DNA from: Rikenella microfusus DSM 15922
GTDB lineage: Bacteria; Bacteroidota; Bacteroidia; Bacteroidales; Rikenellaceae
Length of the DNA stretch: 64,000 bases
Assembly (NCBI RefSeq): GCF_000427365.1
Contig: NZ_KE386488.1
Coordinates: forward strand, 2,391,882-2,455,881
Direction: 5' to 3'
Below are positions 50,436 to 58,972 of this stretch, piece after piece. Position 1 is the stretch's first letter. Each line of letters begins with the position of its first letter. Under the pieces are notes generated by a model that had not been told where the DNA came from, did not search any database, and worked only from the letters and a program-made list of their open reading frames with translations. The position numbers were made by a program, and so were the translations under genes.

Positions 50436-51641
50436 ATGAAAATCAAGACGATTGCAGCTTGTTCGCTGGCTTTGGCTGCTCTGGCAGGAACTTCGTCCGT
50501 GCAGGCCAAAGGCGGGAAAGTGGCTCCGGTGATCACGGAGAATGTGGATTTCGCGGCCAAACAGGTACAGCTGATGGTGGACACGATGGATACTTTCAAG
50601 GACATTCCCAGTCCCCGCACGACGGATAAGGACGGACGGCTGGTGTTCACCACGCTGGACGACTGGACGAGCGGCTTTTTCCCCGGAACGCTGTGGTACC
50701 TTTACGAACTGACGGGCGACGACAAGTGGCTCGAACCGGCGGTGCATTATACCGAAGGGATGGAGCGGATCAAATATTACCGCGGGAACCACGACATCGG
50801 TTTCATGATTTTCTGCTCGTTCGGCAACGGGCTGCGGCTCACCGACAAGCAATCTTATAAGGACGTGATCGTGACGGCGGCCAGGACGCTGAGCGAACGG
50901 TACCGTCCGGGCGCAGGCGTGATCCAGTCGTGGCCGCAGTGGCGCGGGTGGGACTGCCCGGTGATTATCGATAACATGATGAACCTCGAACTGATGTTCG
51001 AAGCCACGCAGATGAGCGGCGATTCGTCGTTCTGGAAAATCGCCGTGTCGCATGCCGACCAGACCATGAAGCACCACTACCGGCCGGACATGAGCTGCTA
51101 CCATGTGGTGGACTACGATTCCAAAACGGGCGAAGTGCGCAGCCGGGTGACGCACCAGGGCTATGCCGACTCTTCGGCATGGGCGCGCGGCCAGGCGTGG
51201 GGCCTGTACGGTTACACGATGTGCTACCGCTACACGCACGATCCGAAATACCTGAAGCAGGCCGAGGATATTGCGAAGTTCATCTTTACGCATAAGAACC
51301 TGCCGGAAGACCTGATTCCGTACTGGGACTACGATGTGCCGAATATCGAAAAAGAGCCGCGCGACGCTTCGGCGGCGGCGGTGACGGCTTCGGCGCTCTA
51401 TGAACTTTCCACGTATGTCGGCAAAAAGCAGGGGAAAGAGTATAAGAAACTGGCCGACCGGATCGTCGAAAACCTCGGTTCGCCGGCTTATCGCGCCAAG
51501 TTGGGCGAGAACGGCTATTTCGTGCTGATGCACTCGACGGGGAACAAACCGGGGCCGAGCGAAGTGGATGTGCCGCTGGTGTATGCCGACTACTATTTCC
51601 TCGAAGCGCTCAAACGCAAACGGGATCTGGAAAATAAATAA
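50436..51641 (+). CDS. GH88 unsaturated glucuronyl hydrolase
   Basis: 401 residues. A signal peptide (IAACSLALAALAGTSSVQA) indicates export to the periplasm. The (alpha/alpha)6 barrel has DDWTSGFFPGTLWYLYEL (~75), PVIIDNMMNLELMFEA (~175, containing the expected catalytic Asp) and YADSSAWARGQAWGLYG (~245). It removes the unsaturated uronic acid that polysaccharide lyases leave at the non-reducing end of oligosaccharides, and the product feeds KduI. It is the first gene of the operon, 93 bp after its -7 element. GH105 is a related alternative but the motifs fit GH88 better. Confidence 0.9.
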   Translation: MKIKTIAACSLALAALAGTSSVQAKGGKVAPVITENVDFAAKQVQLMVDTMDTFKDIPSPRTTDKDGRLVFTTLDDWTSGFFPGTLWYLYELTGDDKWLEPAVHYTEGMERIKYYRGNHDIGFMIFCSFGNGLRLTDKQSYKDVIVTAARTLSERYRPGAGVIQSWPQWRGWDCPVIIDNMMNLELMFEATQMSGDSSFWKIAVSHADQTMKHHYRPDMSCYHVVDYDSKTGEVRSRVTHQGYADSSAWARGQAWGLYGYTMCYRYTHDPKYLKQAEDIAKFIFTHKNLPEDLIPYWDYDVPNIEKEPRDASAAAVTASALYELSTYVGKKQGKEYKKLADRIVENLGSPAYRAKLGENGYFVLMHSTGNKPGPSEVDVPLVYADYYFLEALKRKRDLENK

Positions 51642-51656
51642 ATCGTTCGGCCGAAA

Positions 51657-53615
51657 ATGAAACAGACGAAACGGTTTATGGCGGTGCTGCTCCTTACGGG
51701 TCTTTTGGGGGCGGCACCCCTTTTTATGGAGGCGGCTCCGGCGGTTCGGACCAAGCCCGATCTTTTGCAGAAAGCCGCCGCGCGGTACGATATGGATTCG
51801 ATGTGCCTGGAGGCTTACAAACCCTATCCGGGCTATGCCGACCGGGGATTCTGGCAGTCGCTGCCGGAGGCCGTGAAGCGCCAGGCGGTGCGGCAGGCCG
51901 AAGCGCGGCTGGATTACGTGTGGCGCAGCGTGACGGTGACTTCGTATCTGGATTTCGCCCGAAAGGGCGTCCGGGTACCGAACGACCGGCATATCGGCGA
52001 GCGGTACGGGGCGTTGGCGGACCTGATGTTGGGCGAACTGGTCGAAGGCAGGGGGCGTTTCATGGACCAGATCGCCGACGGCGTATGGTCGCTTTGCGAA
52101 CAGAGTTCGTGGGTAGCGGCGGCGCATATCTACTGGCAGCTCAGCGGGACGGCGGTTCCGGATATCGACCATCGCACGATCGACCTGAGCGGCGGGATGA
52201 CGGCCAATACGCTGGCCTGGGCCTATTATTTCTTTAAAGACGACCTCGGCAAACTGTCGCCGACCATTCCGCAGCGGCTCCGGGCCGAACTGAACCGCCA
52301 TACGCTGGATGTCTATCTGGAGCGGGACGACATGTTCTGGCTCGGTTTCCGGGAAGGGGCGCAGGTCAATAACTGGAATCCATGGTGCAATTTCAACGTG
52401 CTTACCACGGCTTTGTTGGCGGAAGAGGATCCGGTGCGCCGGGCGTCCATCGTGAAAAAGACGATGCGTTCGGTGGACCAGTTCATCAACTTCTTCAAAC
52501 CCGACGGCGGATGCGAAGAGGGGCCGTCGTATTGGGGGCATGCGGCCGGGATGCTGAACAATTACCTCGAAGTGCTGCGCGATTATTCGCACGGCAAAAT
52601 CGACCTGTTCGGCGAACAGCGGGTCAAGAATATCGGACTTTATATCGCCCATGCGCACATCGACAGCCTCTATTTCGTCAATTTCGCCGATGCCGAAGCG
52701 AAGGCTTCGCCGGGAGCTTCGACCGTATTCCGTTACGGGCGGAATATCGCAGACAGTACGATGATGCGTTTCGGTTCCTATCTGGGAAGTCTGACAGGTT
52801 TCGGGGAAAATCCGCTGGGTGGCACGATGGACAACCGCCTGAAGACGATTTCCGCCTATCGGGAGTTGTGCGCGGCGCGGCCTCTCGCGCCTCTGTACCG
52901 TTCGGTATGGATGGACGGTATCGAGGTAGCGGTGGCGCGTACCCAGGGAGGTTCGGCCCGCGGGCTGACGCTGGCGGCCAAAGGAGGCTACAATGCCGAA
53001 AGCCATAACCACAACGACGTGGGGAGCTTTATTCTGTACGTGGACGGACAGCCGATGCTGGTGGATGCCGGAGTGGGGACTTATACCGCAGCGACGTTCG
53101 ATCATCGGCGCTATACCATTTGGATGATGCAGTCCGAGTACCACAATCTGCCGGTCGTAAACGGGTTCGGCCAGAAAGACGGACACGAGTACCGTTCGTG
53201 TCGGGTAGAGCATTCCGACAATGGCCGGGTGATGGATTTCTCGCTGGATATAGCCGGTGCTTATCCGGCGGAAGCGGCGTGCCGCAGCTGGGTACGCGAC
53301 TATCGTTTCGACCGGCGCAGGAATACGGTGACTCTGACCGACAGTTACGAACTGGCGGAGGTGAAAGGCTCGGTGGCCCTGAATTTCCTGACCTGCGGCA
53401 CGGTGAAGCTCGGCAAAACGATCGAGATCGCCGCCGGGGACCGGACGCTGCTGATGGCGGTGGACGCTTCGAAATACGAAATGACGGCGGAGGCGGTGGA
53501 GCTGACCGATCCCCGGCTGTCGAAAATCTGGGGCGAGAGACTGACGCGGATTGTCCTGAAAGTGAAAGATCCGAAGCAGAAAGACACGTTACGGGTTACC
53601 TTTTCGCAGAAATAA
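51657..53615 (+). CDS. heparinase II/III-like polysaccharide lyase
   Basis: 652 residues. A signal peptide is followed by an (alpha/alpha) toroid (to ~380) and a C-terminal beta-sheet domain. NNWNPWCNFN (~240) and CEEGPSYWGHAAGM (~285) hold the toroid active-site Asn, Tyr and His candidates. The heparinase II/III domain hallmark AESHNHNDVGSFILYVDGQPMLVDAG is at ~445. It cleaves uronate-containing glycans by beta-elimination, making the unsaturated ends used by GH88. I cannot place it in a PL family by eye (PL12, 15, 21 and 33 are candidates). It lies between GH88 and GH89, 15 bp after GH88 ends. Confidence 0.82.
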   Translation: MKQTKRFMAVLLLTGLLGAAPLFMEAAPAVRTKPDLLQKAAARYDMDSMCLEAYKPYPGYADRGFWQSLPEAVKRQAVRQAEARLDYVWRSVTVTSYLDFARKGVRVPNDRHIGERYGALADLMLGELVEGRGRFMDQIADGVWSLCEQSSWVAAAHIYWQLSGTAVPDIDHRTIDLSGGMTANTLAWAYYFFKDDLGKLSPTIPQRLRAELNRHTLDVYLERDDMFWLGFREGAQVNNWNPWCNFNVLTTALLAEEDPVRRASIVKKTMRSVDQFINFFKPDGGCEEGPSYWGHAAGMLNNYLEVLRDYSHGKIDLFGEQRVKNIGLYIAHAHIDSLYFVNFADAEAKASPGASTVFRYGRNIADSTMMRFGSYLGSLTGFGENPLGGTMDNRLKTISAYRELCAARPLAPLYRSVWMDGIEVAVARTQGGSARGLTLAAKGGYNAESHNHNDVGSFILYVDGQPMLVDAGVGTYTAATFDHRRYTIWMMQSEYHNLPVVNGFGQKDGHEYRSCRVEHSDNGRVMDFSLDIAGAYPAEAACRSWVRDYRFDRRRNTVTLTDSYELAEVKGSVALNFLTCGTVKLGKTIEIAAGDRTLLMAVDASKYEMTAEAVELTDPRLSKIWGERLTRIVLKVKDPKQKDTLRVTFSQK

Positions 53616-53642
53616 AAAGCTACCAATACCAAATTCAAACCG

Positions 53643-55886
53643 ATGTTAAAGAAAATTTTCACATGGTTCACCCTTTGCCTGGCGGGCATGGCTGCGCAGG
53701 CGGCCAAAGCCCCGGCGATGAACGACAAGGCTGTTGTTAAAGCAGCTCGGGAACTGATTGCCCGGGTGACGCCGGGATACGAAAAACAGTATGTGTTGGA
53801 GGTTATTCCAACCGATGCGCAGAGCGGCGAAGATGTCTTCGAGGTGGATGCCCGGAAGGGGAAAGTGGTGCTGCGGGGCAATAATCCGGTGGCCTTGGCT
53901 TCGGCTTTCCACTGGTACCTGAAATATACCTGCAAGGCGCAACTTTCGTGGTTCGGCGACCAGTTGAACCTGCCCGAACGCCTGCCGCTGCCCGCCGCGA
54001 AGGAACGGCGGACGATAGGCGGAAAGTACCGGGCCTATTTCAACTATTGCACCCTCTCCTACACCGCTCCGTGGTGGGACTGGGAACGGTGGCAGCGCGA
54101 GATCGACTTCATGGCCATGAACGGCATCAATATGCCGTTGCAGCCGATCGGGCTGGATGCCGTGTGGTACGAAACATTGCTCCGTATGGGATTCACCGAC
54201 CTCGAAGCCCGCACTTTCCTCGTGGGCCCCGGCCATCAGGCCTGGCAGTGGATGACCAACATCGAACAGTTCGGCGGGCCGCTGCCCAAAAGCTGGATCG
54301 ACAGCCACGTCGAATTGGGACGCCGGATTTTCGCCCGGCAGCTGGAGCTGGGTATGAAGCCGATTCAGCAGAGTTTCACGGGCTATGTGCCGAAACTCAT
54401 GGCGGAAAAGTATCCGGAGGCCAAAATCGCGCAGCAACCGGAGTGGTACGGTTTCGAAGGCGTTTCGCAGCTCGACCCGCTCGATCCGCTGTTCGACCGT
54501 ATGGGGCATACCTTCATGCAGGTGCAGGATTCGATATTCGGCTCTTACGGGATTTATTCGGCCGACCCGTTCCACGAGAGCGCGCCGCCCGTCAATACGC
54601 CCGAATACCTGTCCGCCGTGGGCAAAAAGATCAGCAAACTGATCGACGATTTCGACCCGCGGGGGATCGTGGCGATGCAGGCGTGGAGCATTCGCGAGCC
54701 GATCGCGACGCAGTTCCCGAAAGACCGCCTGGTGGTGCTCGACCTGAACGGCTCGACCTATCCGAACAAAAAGAATTTCTGGGGGTATCCGTTCGTGGCG
54801 GGGAACCTGCACAATTTCGGCGGCCGTATCAACATGCACGGCGACCTGGCCCTGTTGGCCTCGAACCAATACGCGACGGCTCGGAAGAAGGCCCCGAATG
54901 CGGTCGGTTCGGGCCTGTTCATGGAGTCGATCGTCCAGAATCCGGTCTATTATGCGATGGCGTTCGAAATGCCGATGCACCGGGACACGATTCGCCCTTC
55001 TGAATGGCTCGATGCTTATACGGTGCGGGCTTACGGCGCAGAGTCGGAGGCGGCTCAGCAGGCGTGGGCTATCTTGCTGAAAGGGCCGTACGGGCCGGGT
55101 ACCAACGGTGTGGAGAGCAGTTCGATCATCGCGGCGCGTCCGGCCATCGATGTGAAGAAATCGGGGCCGAACGCCGGTTTCAATATCCCTTACGACCCGA
55201 AATCGCTGTACGAGGCCGAGCGGTTGCTTTTGCAGGATGCGGAAAAACTGGAAACCTCTGAAATATACCGTTTCGACGTGGTCGATGTGCAGCGTCAGAT
55301 CATGTCCAATCTGGGTCAGGAGATCCATAAAGCGGCGGCTGCGGCTTATAAGGCCGGGGATATGGCCGGGTTTAAGAAGCACAGCGGGCGTTTCCTCGAA
55401 CTGCTGCTCGACGTGGACGCGTTGCTGGCTACCCGCACGGAGTGGAATTTCGACCGGTGGGTGAGCGATGCCCGCAGCTGGGGCGCGACGACGGAGGAGA
55501 AGGATTTGCTGGAACGGGATGCCACGGCGTTGGTGACTTACTGGGGTTTCACGCCGGGTTATATGTGTCAGCAGTTCGATTATTCGTGGCGCGAGTGGGC
55601 CGGGCTGATCCGCCGGTATTACTATAATCGCTGGAAAATGTTTTACGACATGCTGGCCGAGTCGCTCGCTTCGGGCAAACCCTATTCCGAAGCCGGGGCG
55701 AAGATGAGCAACGGACGGGAGGCGTTCCGGGGCAATGAGTTCTACGACAGGCTGGCCGATTGGGAAATCGATTTCGTGGCGACCCCGAAAACGGACATCG
55801 ATCCGGCGCCGAACGGGGACGAAATCGAAACGGCCCGGAAGATGTTCGGCAAGTACAGCGAACTGGCTAAAGAGTATTATCGATGA
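53643..55886 (+). CDS. GH89 alpha-N-acetylglucosaminidase (NAGLU-like)
   Basis: 747 residues. A signal peptide (FTWFTLCLAGMAAQA), a short N-terminal domain and the GH89 barrel. KYRAYFNYCTLSYTAPWWDWERWQREIDFMAMNGINMPLQPIG (~125-168) and GPGHQAWQWMTNIEQFGGPLPKSWID (~197-220) are the strongest family marks. It hydrolyses terminal alpha-GlcNAc, as human NAGLU does on heparan sulfate. With the lyase and GH88 this points to a backbone of uronate and alpha-1,4-GlcNAc. Its end overlaps the next gene by 4 bp (ATGA). Confidence 0.94.
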   Translation: MLKKIFTWFTLCLAGMAAQAAKAPAMNDKAVVKAARELIARVTPGYEKQYVLEVIPTDAQSGEDVFEVDARKGKVVLRGNNPVALASAFHWYLKYTCKAQLSWFGDQLNLPERLPLPAAKERRTIGGKYRAYFNYCTLSYTAPWWDWERWQREIDFMAMNGINMPLQPIGLDAVWYETLLRMGFTDLEARTFLVGPGHQAWQWMTNIEQFGGPLPKSWIDSHVELGRRIFARQLELGMKPIQQSFTGYVPKLMAEKYPEAKIAQQPEWYGFEGVSQLDPLDPLFDRMGHTFMQVQDSIFGSYGIYSADPFHESAPPVNTPEYLSAVGKKISKLIDDFDPRGIVAMQAWSIREPIATQFPKDRLVVLDLNGSTYPNKKNFWGYPFVAGNLHNFGGRINMHGDLALLASNQYATARKKAPNAVGSGLFMESIVQNPVYYAMAFEMPMHRDTIRPSEWLDAYTVRAYGAESEAAQQAWAILLKGPYGPGTNGVESSSIIAARPAIDVKKSGPNAGFNIPYDPKSLYEAERLLLQDAEKLETSEIYRFDVVDVQRQIMSNLGQEIHKAAAAAYKAGDMAGFKKHSGRFLELLLDVDALLATRTEWNFDRWVSDARSWGATTEEKDLLERDATALVTYWGFTPGYMCQQFDYSWREWAGLIRRYYYNRWKMFYDMLAESLASGKPYSEAGAKMSNGREAFRGNEFYDRLADWEIDFVATPKTDIDPAPNGDEIETARKMFGKYSELAKEYYR

Positions 55887-57121
55887 AACGTTGGTTGATT
55901 TTAGTCGTGGCGCTTCTGTGCTTTCTTCCGGTGTCGGGCCGGAAGAGAGCCGTCGGGCAGGCGGAGACGGACCGTGAGTACTGGGCTGCGCAGGCTTACC
56001 GTATGGCGAAACCCGTGCTGTCGAACCTGGCGGCTGGCACGTTGCGGCGGAACATGCCCGTCGAACAACACGACGGTGCCGGACGGGAGCAGTATGCGCA
56101 TCTGGAGGCAGTGGGACGTCTGTTGTGCGGTCTGGCTCCGTGGTTCGAGGTGTCCGGCGATTCGATTCCTGCGGCGGAAGCCGCTATGCGGGACGAGTTG
56201 CTGGCCTGGGCGCACGCCGGATTGCGGAATGCGGTGGACAGTACGTCGCCCGATTGTCTGAATTTCAGAAGTTTCGGCCAGCCGTTGGTCGATGCGGCTT
56301 TTATGGCCCAGGCTTTCCTGCGTTCTCCGGAACGGTTGTGGGGCGGACTCGACTCGCTGACGCAGTGGCGGATGATCGTCGAGATGAAAGCTACGCGCAA
56401 TACGCGGCCTTCGTATAATAATTGGCTGATGTTCAGCGCCACGGTCGAGGCGTTCCTGCGCATGGCGGGCGAGCGGCCCGACCTGATGCGTACCGATTAC
56501 GCTTTCCGGCAGACGGACGATTGGTATGTCGGCGACGGGCAGTACAGCGACGGACCGATGTATCATAACGATTACTACAACAGTTTCGTGATTCAGCCCA
56601 TGCTGGTGGACGCGGGGCGGGTAATGAACCGTTATTACAAAAGCGAGGCGCCGTATTCGGACGCGCAATATGCGCGGATTTGCCGCCGGGCGTCCCGGTA
56701 TGCGGGCGTGCTGGAACGTTCGATTTCGCCCGAAGGGACATTTCCCGTGCTGGGGCGGTCTATCCTCTACCGGACGGGATGCCTGCAATCGCTGGCGCAG
56801 GCTTCGTTGCTGAAGATGTTGCCGAAAGATGCGACCGAAGGGCAGGTGCGTTCGGCGATGACGGCGGTCATGCGCCGGATGCTCGATGCCCCCGAGACGT
56901 ACGATGACGGAGGGTGGCTTTCGATGGGTTTCTGCGGAGCACAGAAAGGAGCGGGGGAATATTACCTCTGTACGGGCAGCATGTATCTGGCTTCGACGAT
57001 TTTCTTACCTTTGGGCTTGCCGGCCGGAGATTCGTTCTGGACAACTCCGGCAGCGGACTGGACGACTAAAAAAGCCTGGGGCGGCATGCCGTTTCCCGGC
57101 GATCATTCGATAGGAGATTAA
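55883..57121 (+). CDS. DUF2264 / GH154-family protein, copy 1
   Basis: 412 residues. A signal peptide (LILVVALLCFLPVSG) precedes a helical-barrel DUF2264 domain. NTRPSYNNWLMFSATVEAFLR (~175), WYVGDGQYSDGPMYHNDYYNSFVIQPMLVD (~215) and TFPVLGRSILYRTG (~285) are shared with copy 2. DUF2264 is now placed in GH154, with beta-glucuronidase activity known for some members. It probably trims saturated glucuronic acid from oligosaccharides in the periplasm. It is coupled to GH89 and to copy 2 by overlapping start/stop codons. Copy 1 lacks a ~10-residue segment (SHPEYGSYGD) found after the first conserved block of copy 2. Confidence 0.85.
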   Translation: MKRWLILVVALLCFLPVSGRKRAVGQAETDREYWAAQAYRMAKPVLSNLAAGTLRRNMPVEQHDGAGREQYAHLEAVGRLLCGLAPWFEVSGDSIPAAEAAMRDELLAWAHAGLRNAVDSTSPDCLNFRSFGQPLVDAAFMAQAFLRSPERLWGGLDSLTQWRMIVEMKATRNTRPSYNNWLMFSATVEAFLRMAGERPDLMRTDYAFRQTDDWYVGDGQYSDGPMYHNDYYNSFVIQPMLVDAGRVMNRYYKSEAPYSDAQYARICRRASRYAGVLERSISPEGTFPVLGRSILYRTGCLQSLAQASLLKMLPKDATEGQVRSAMTAVMRRMLDAPETYDDGGWLSMGFCGAQKGAGEYYLCTGSMYLASTIFLPLGLPAGDSFWTTPAADWTTKKAWGGMPFPGDHSIGD

Positions 57122-58368
57122 TGCAAATGAAAAAATTACTGATCGCCGCGCTTGCCGCGGCATTTATCCTGCCGGGCGCTGCGGCACGCAAGAAACAGGC
57201 GGAACCGCCGAAGACCGACCGCGAAGTGTGGGCCAAAACGGCTTACAGAATCGCATATCCGGTGTTGTCGAATCTGGCGGCGGGCACGTTGCATCGGAAT
57301 ATGCCCGTCGAGCAGCGCGGGCCGTCGCATCCGGAATACGGATCGTACGGAGACCGGACGAAGTACGCGTATCTCGAAGCGTTGGGCCGGACGATTTGCG
57401 GGATTGCGCCGTGGCTGGAACTGCCGGTGGATACGACGACTAAAGACGGAAAAATGCGCAAGGAATTGCTTGATTTGTCGATCAAGGGGCTGACCAACGC
57501 GATGGACACCGCTTCGGCGGACTATATCAGTTTCGCGGTGGGGTATCAGGCGCTCGTCGATGCCGCGCATCTGGCTCAGGGGTTGATGCGTGCGCCGAAA
57601 AACCTGTGGGGCGGTCTGGACAAGGCCACGCAGCAGCGGATCGTCTATGAAATGAAACAGACCCGCAAGGTACGGCCGAACGTGAGCAACTGGTTGATGT
57701 TCACGGCCCAGATCGAGGCTTTCCTGCGCTCGGTCGGCGAGGAGTACGACCAGGTGCGGGTGGACTATCCCGTGCGTCAGATGGATAAATGGTACAAGGG
57801 CGACGGGGTGTACGGCGACGGCGAACCGTTCCATTGGGATTACTACAACAGCTTCGTGATTCAGCCGATGCTGATCGACGTGCTGAGCGTGATGGGCGAC
57901 GGTTTCCCGGGGATGCGGAAGCGGGTGCTGGACCGGGCCGCGCGTTATGCGGAGGTGACCGAGCGGATGATTTCGCCCGAAGGGACGATCCCGCCGATCG
58001 GACGTTCGTTGCAATACCGCACGGCGGCTTTGCAGGTACTTTCGCAGATGGCCCTGATGGACAGACTGCCCAAAAGCGTTAGCAAAGGGCAGGTGCGTTC
58101 GGCGATGACGGCGGTGATCCGCAATTTCTTCGGACAGCCGGGCACGTTCGATGAAAACGGATGGCTCCGGATCGGATTTTGCGGCGCACAGCCCGAAATC
58201 GGCGAAGCCTATACCTGTACCGGTTCGCTCTACCTTTGTACGACCGGTTTTCTGGCGCTGGGATTGCCCGAGGACGATCCGTTCTGGACGGCTCCGGCTG
58301 AGAAGTGGACTTCGCAGAAGGCCTGGAGCGGCGAGAAGTTCCCGCAGGATCATTCGATCGCGAACTGA
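57121..58368 (+). CDS. DUF2264 / GH154-family protein, copy 2
   Basis: 415 residues, a tandem paralogue of the preceding gene. A signal peptide (LLIAALAAAFILPGAAA) is followed by VRPNVSNWLMFTAQIEAFLRSVG, WYKGDGVYGDGEPFHWDYYNSFVIQPMLIDVL and IPPIGRSLQYRTAALQ. The acidic and His residues GDG-x-H-x-D-YYNSF match between copies and are candidates for the active site. The ATG at 57121 overlaps the previous stop (TAATG); 57127 is an alternative. The two copies may prefer different linkages or substitutions. It is the last gene of the glycan operon. Confidence 0.85.
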   Translation: MQMKKLLIAALAAAFILPGAAARKKQAEPPKTDREVWAKTAYRIAYPVLSNLAAGTLHRNMPVEQRGPSHPEYGSYGDRTKYAYLEALGRTICGIAPWLELPVDTTTKDGKMRKELLDLSIKGLTNAMDTASADYISFAVGYQALVDAAHLAQGLMRAPKNLWGGLDKATQQRIVYEMKQTRKVRPNVSNWLMFTAQIEAFLRSVGEEYDQVRVDYPVRQMDKWYKGDGVYGDGEPFHWDYYNSFVIQPMLIDVLSVMGDGFPGMRKRVLDRAARYAEVTERMISPEGTIPPIGRSLQYRTAALQVLSQMALMDRLPKSVSKGQVRSAMTAVIRNFFGQPGTFDENGWLRIGFCGAQPEIGEAYTCTGSLYLCTTGFLALGLPEDDPFWTAPAEKWTSQKAWSGEKFPQDHSIAN

Positions 58369-58392
58369 TCCGCGGCAGCACGATTATGGAAA

Positions 58393-58425
58393 GGGCCGGC
58401 ATGTTTCCTGGAAACATGCCGGCCC
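58393..58425. terminator. hairpin between the glycan operon and the PepSY-like gene
   Basis: 14-bp stem GGGCCGGCATGTTT / AAACATGCCGGCCC with a 5-base loop. The T-run is weak on either strand. It lies between convergent genes and probably serves both. Confidence 0.65.
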
Positions 58426-58449
58426 TCGTCGATTCCGGAGGAGCCGTTT

Positions 58450-58902
58450 TTAGTCGAAGCGGGGGAGTTCTTCCCGGATGAACGTGCCGTCGGAGGAATA
58501 CCAGAGCGTTTTACCGTTGTTGATTTCGATTTCGTAACCGCCCAGCTCGGCGTCGATTTCATGTACCGTAGCGTCTGGATACCGCTGGCCGAGGTCGGTT
58601 TGCAGGGCCTGGGGCAGAAATCCGACCGGCAGCGGGGAGAACTGGCTTTCGAGATGTGTCCATGCGCCGGATTCGTCGAAATCGATCGAGGCGCCGTTGT
58701 CCAGCGTGACTTCGTAGTTTTTGCGGCCGTCGTCCTTTTCCCAGGTGATGCGGACGGTATTCTGCGTGGGGAAATACTGATGGACGAACTGCTGGGCCGT
58801 TTGGGGCAGTTTATCGAACGAGATGCTTTTTTCGTCGTCGCAGCCGTAAAGTCCGACTGCGCTCAGGATGAGCAGGCAAGCGGTAAGAAAGCGTAGTTTC
58901 AT
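58450..58902 (-). CDS. PepSY-like lipoprotein
   Basis: 150 residues. The lipoprotein signal LRFLTACLLILSAVGLYGC has the lipidated Cys near 21. Two PepSY-like repeats follow, each with helix-strand-strand structure (FDKLPQTAQQFVHQYFPTQNTVRITWEKDDGRKNYEVTLDNGASIDFDESG, then LPQALQTDLGQRYPDATVHEIDAELGGYEIEINNGKTLWYSSDGTF). Such proteins (PF11396-like) are abundant in Bacteroidetes periplasm and may inhibit proteases; the exact role is unknown. It is monocistronic with its own -7 element. Confidence 0.82.
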   Translation of the reverse strand: MKLRFLTACLLILSAVGLYGCDDEKSISFDKLPQTAQQFVHQYFPTQNTVRITWEKDDGRKNYEVTLDNGASIDFDESGAWTHLESQFSPLPVGFLPQALQTDLGQRYPDATVHEIDAELGGYEIEINNGKTLWYSSDGTFIREELPRFD

Positions 58903-58937
58903 GGTCGAATAGGTTTTGTGTGCTTATGAATGAAATA

Positions 58938-58945
58938 CAAAGATA
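58938..58945 (-). promoter_or_regulatory. -7 element (TATCTTTG) of the PepSY-like gene
   Basis: Perfect TAnnTTTG on the minus strand, 35 bp before the start codon. No clear -33 element. Confidence 0.5.
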
Positions 58946-58972
58946 GGACTGAAATCTGAAACGGAACTGAAA

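Noticed and set aside
50376-53213. 945-codon minus-strand frame opposite GH88 and the lyase
   Set aside because: Antisense shadow of two well-supported genes; it also runs over the GH88 leader.
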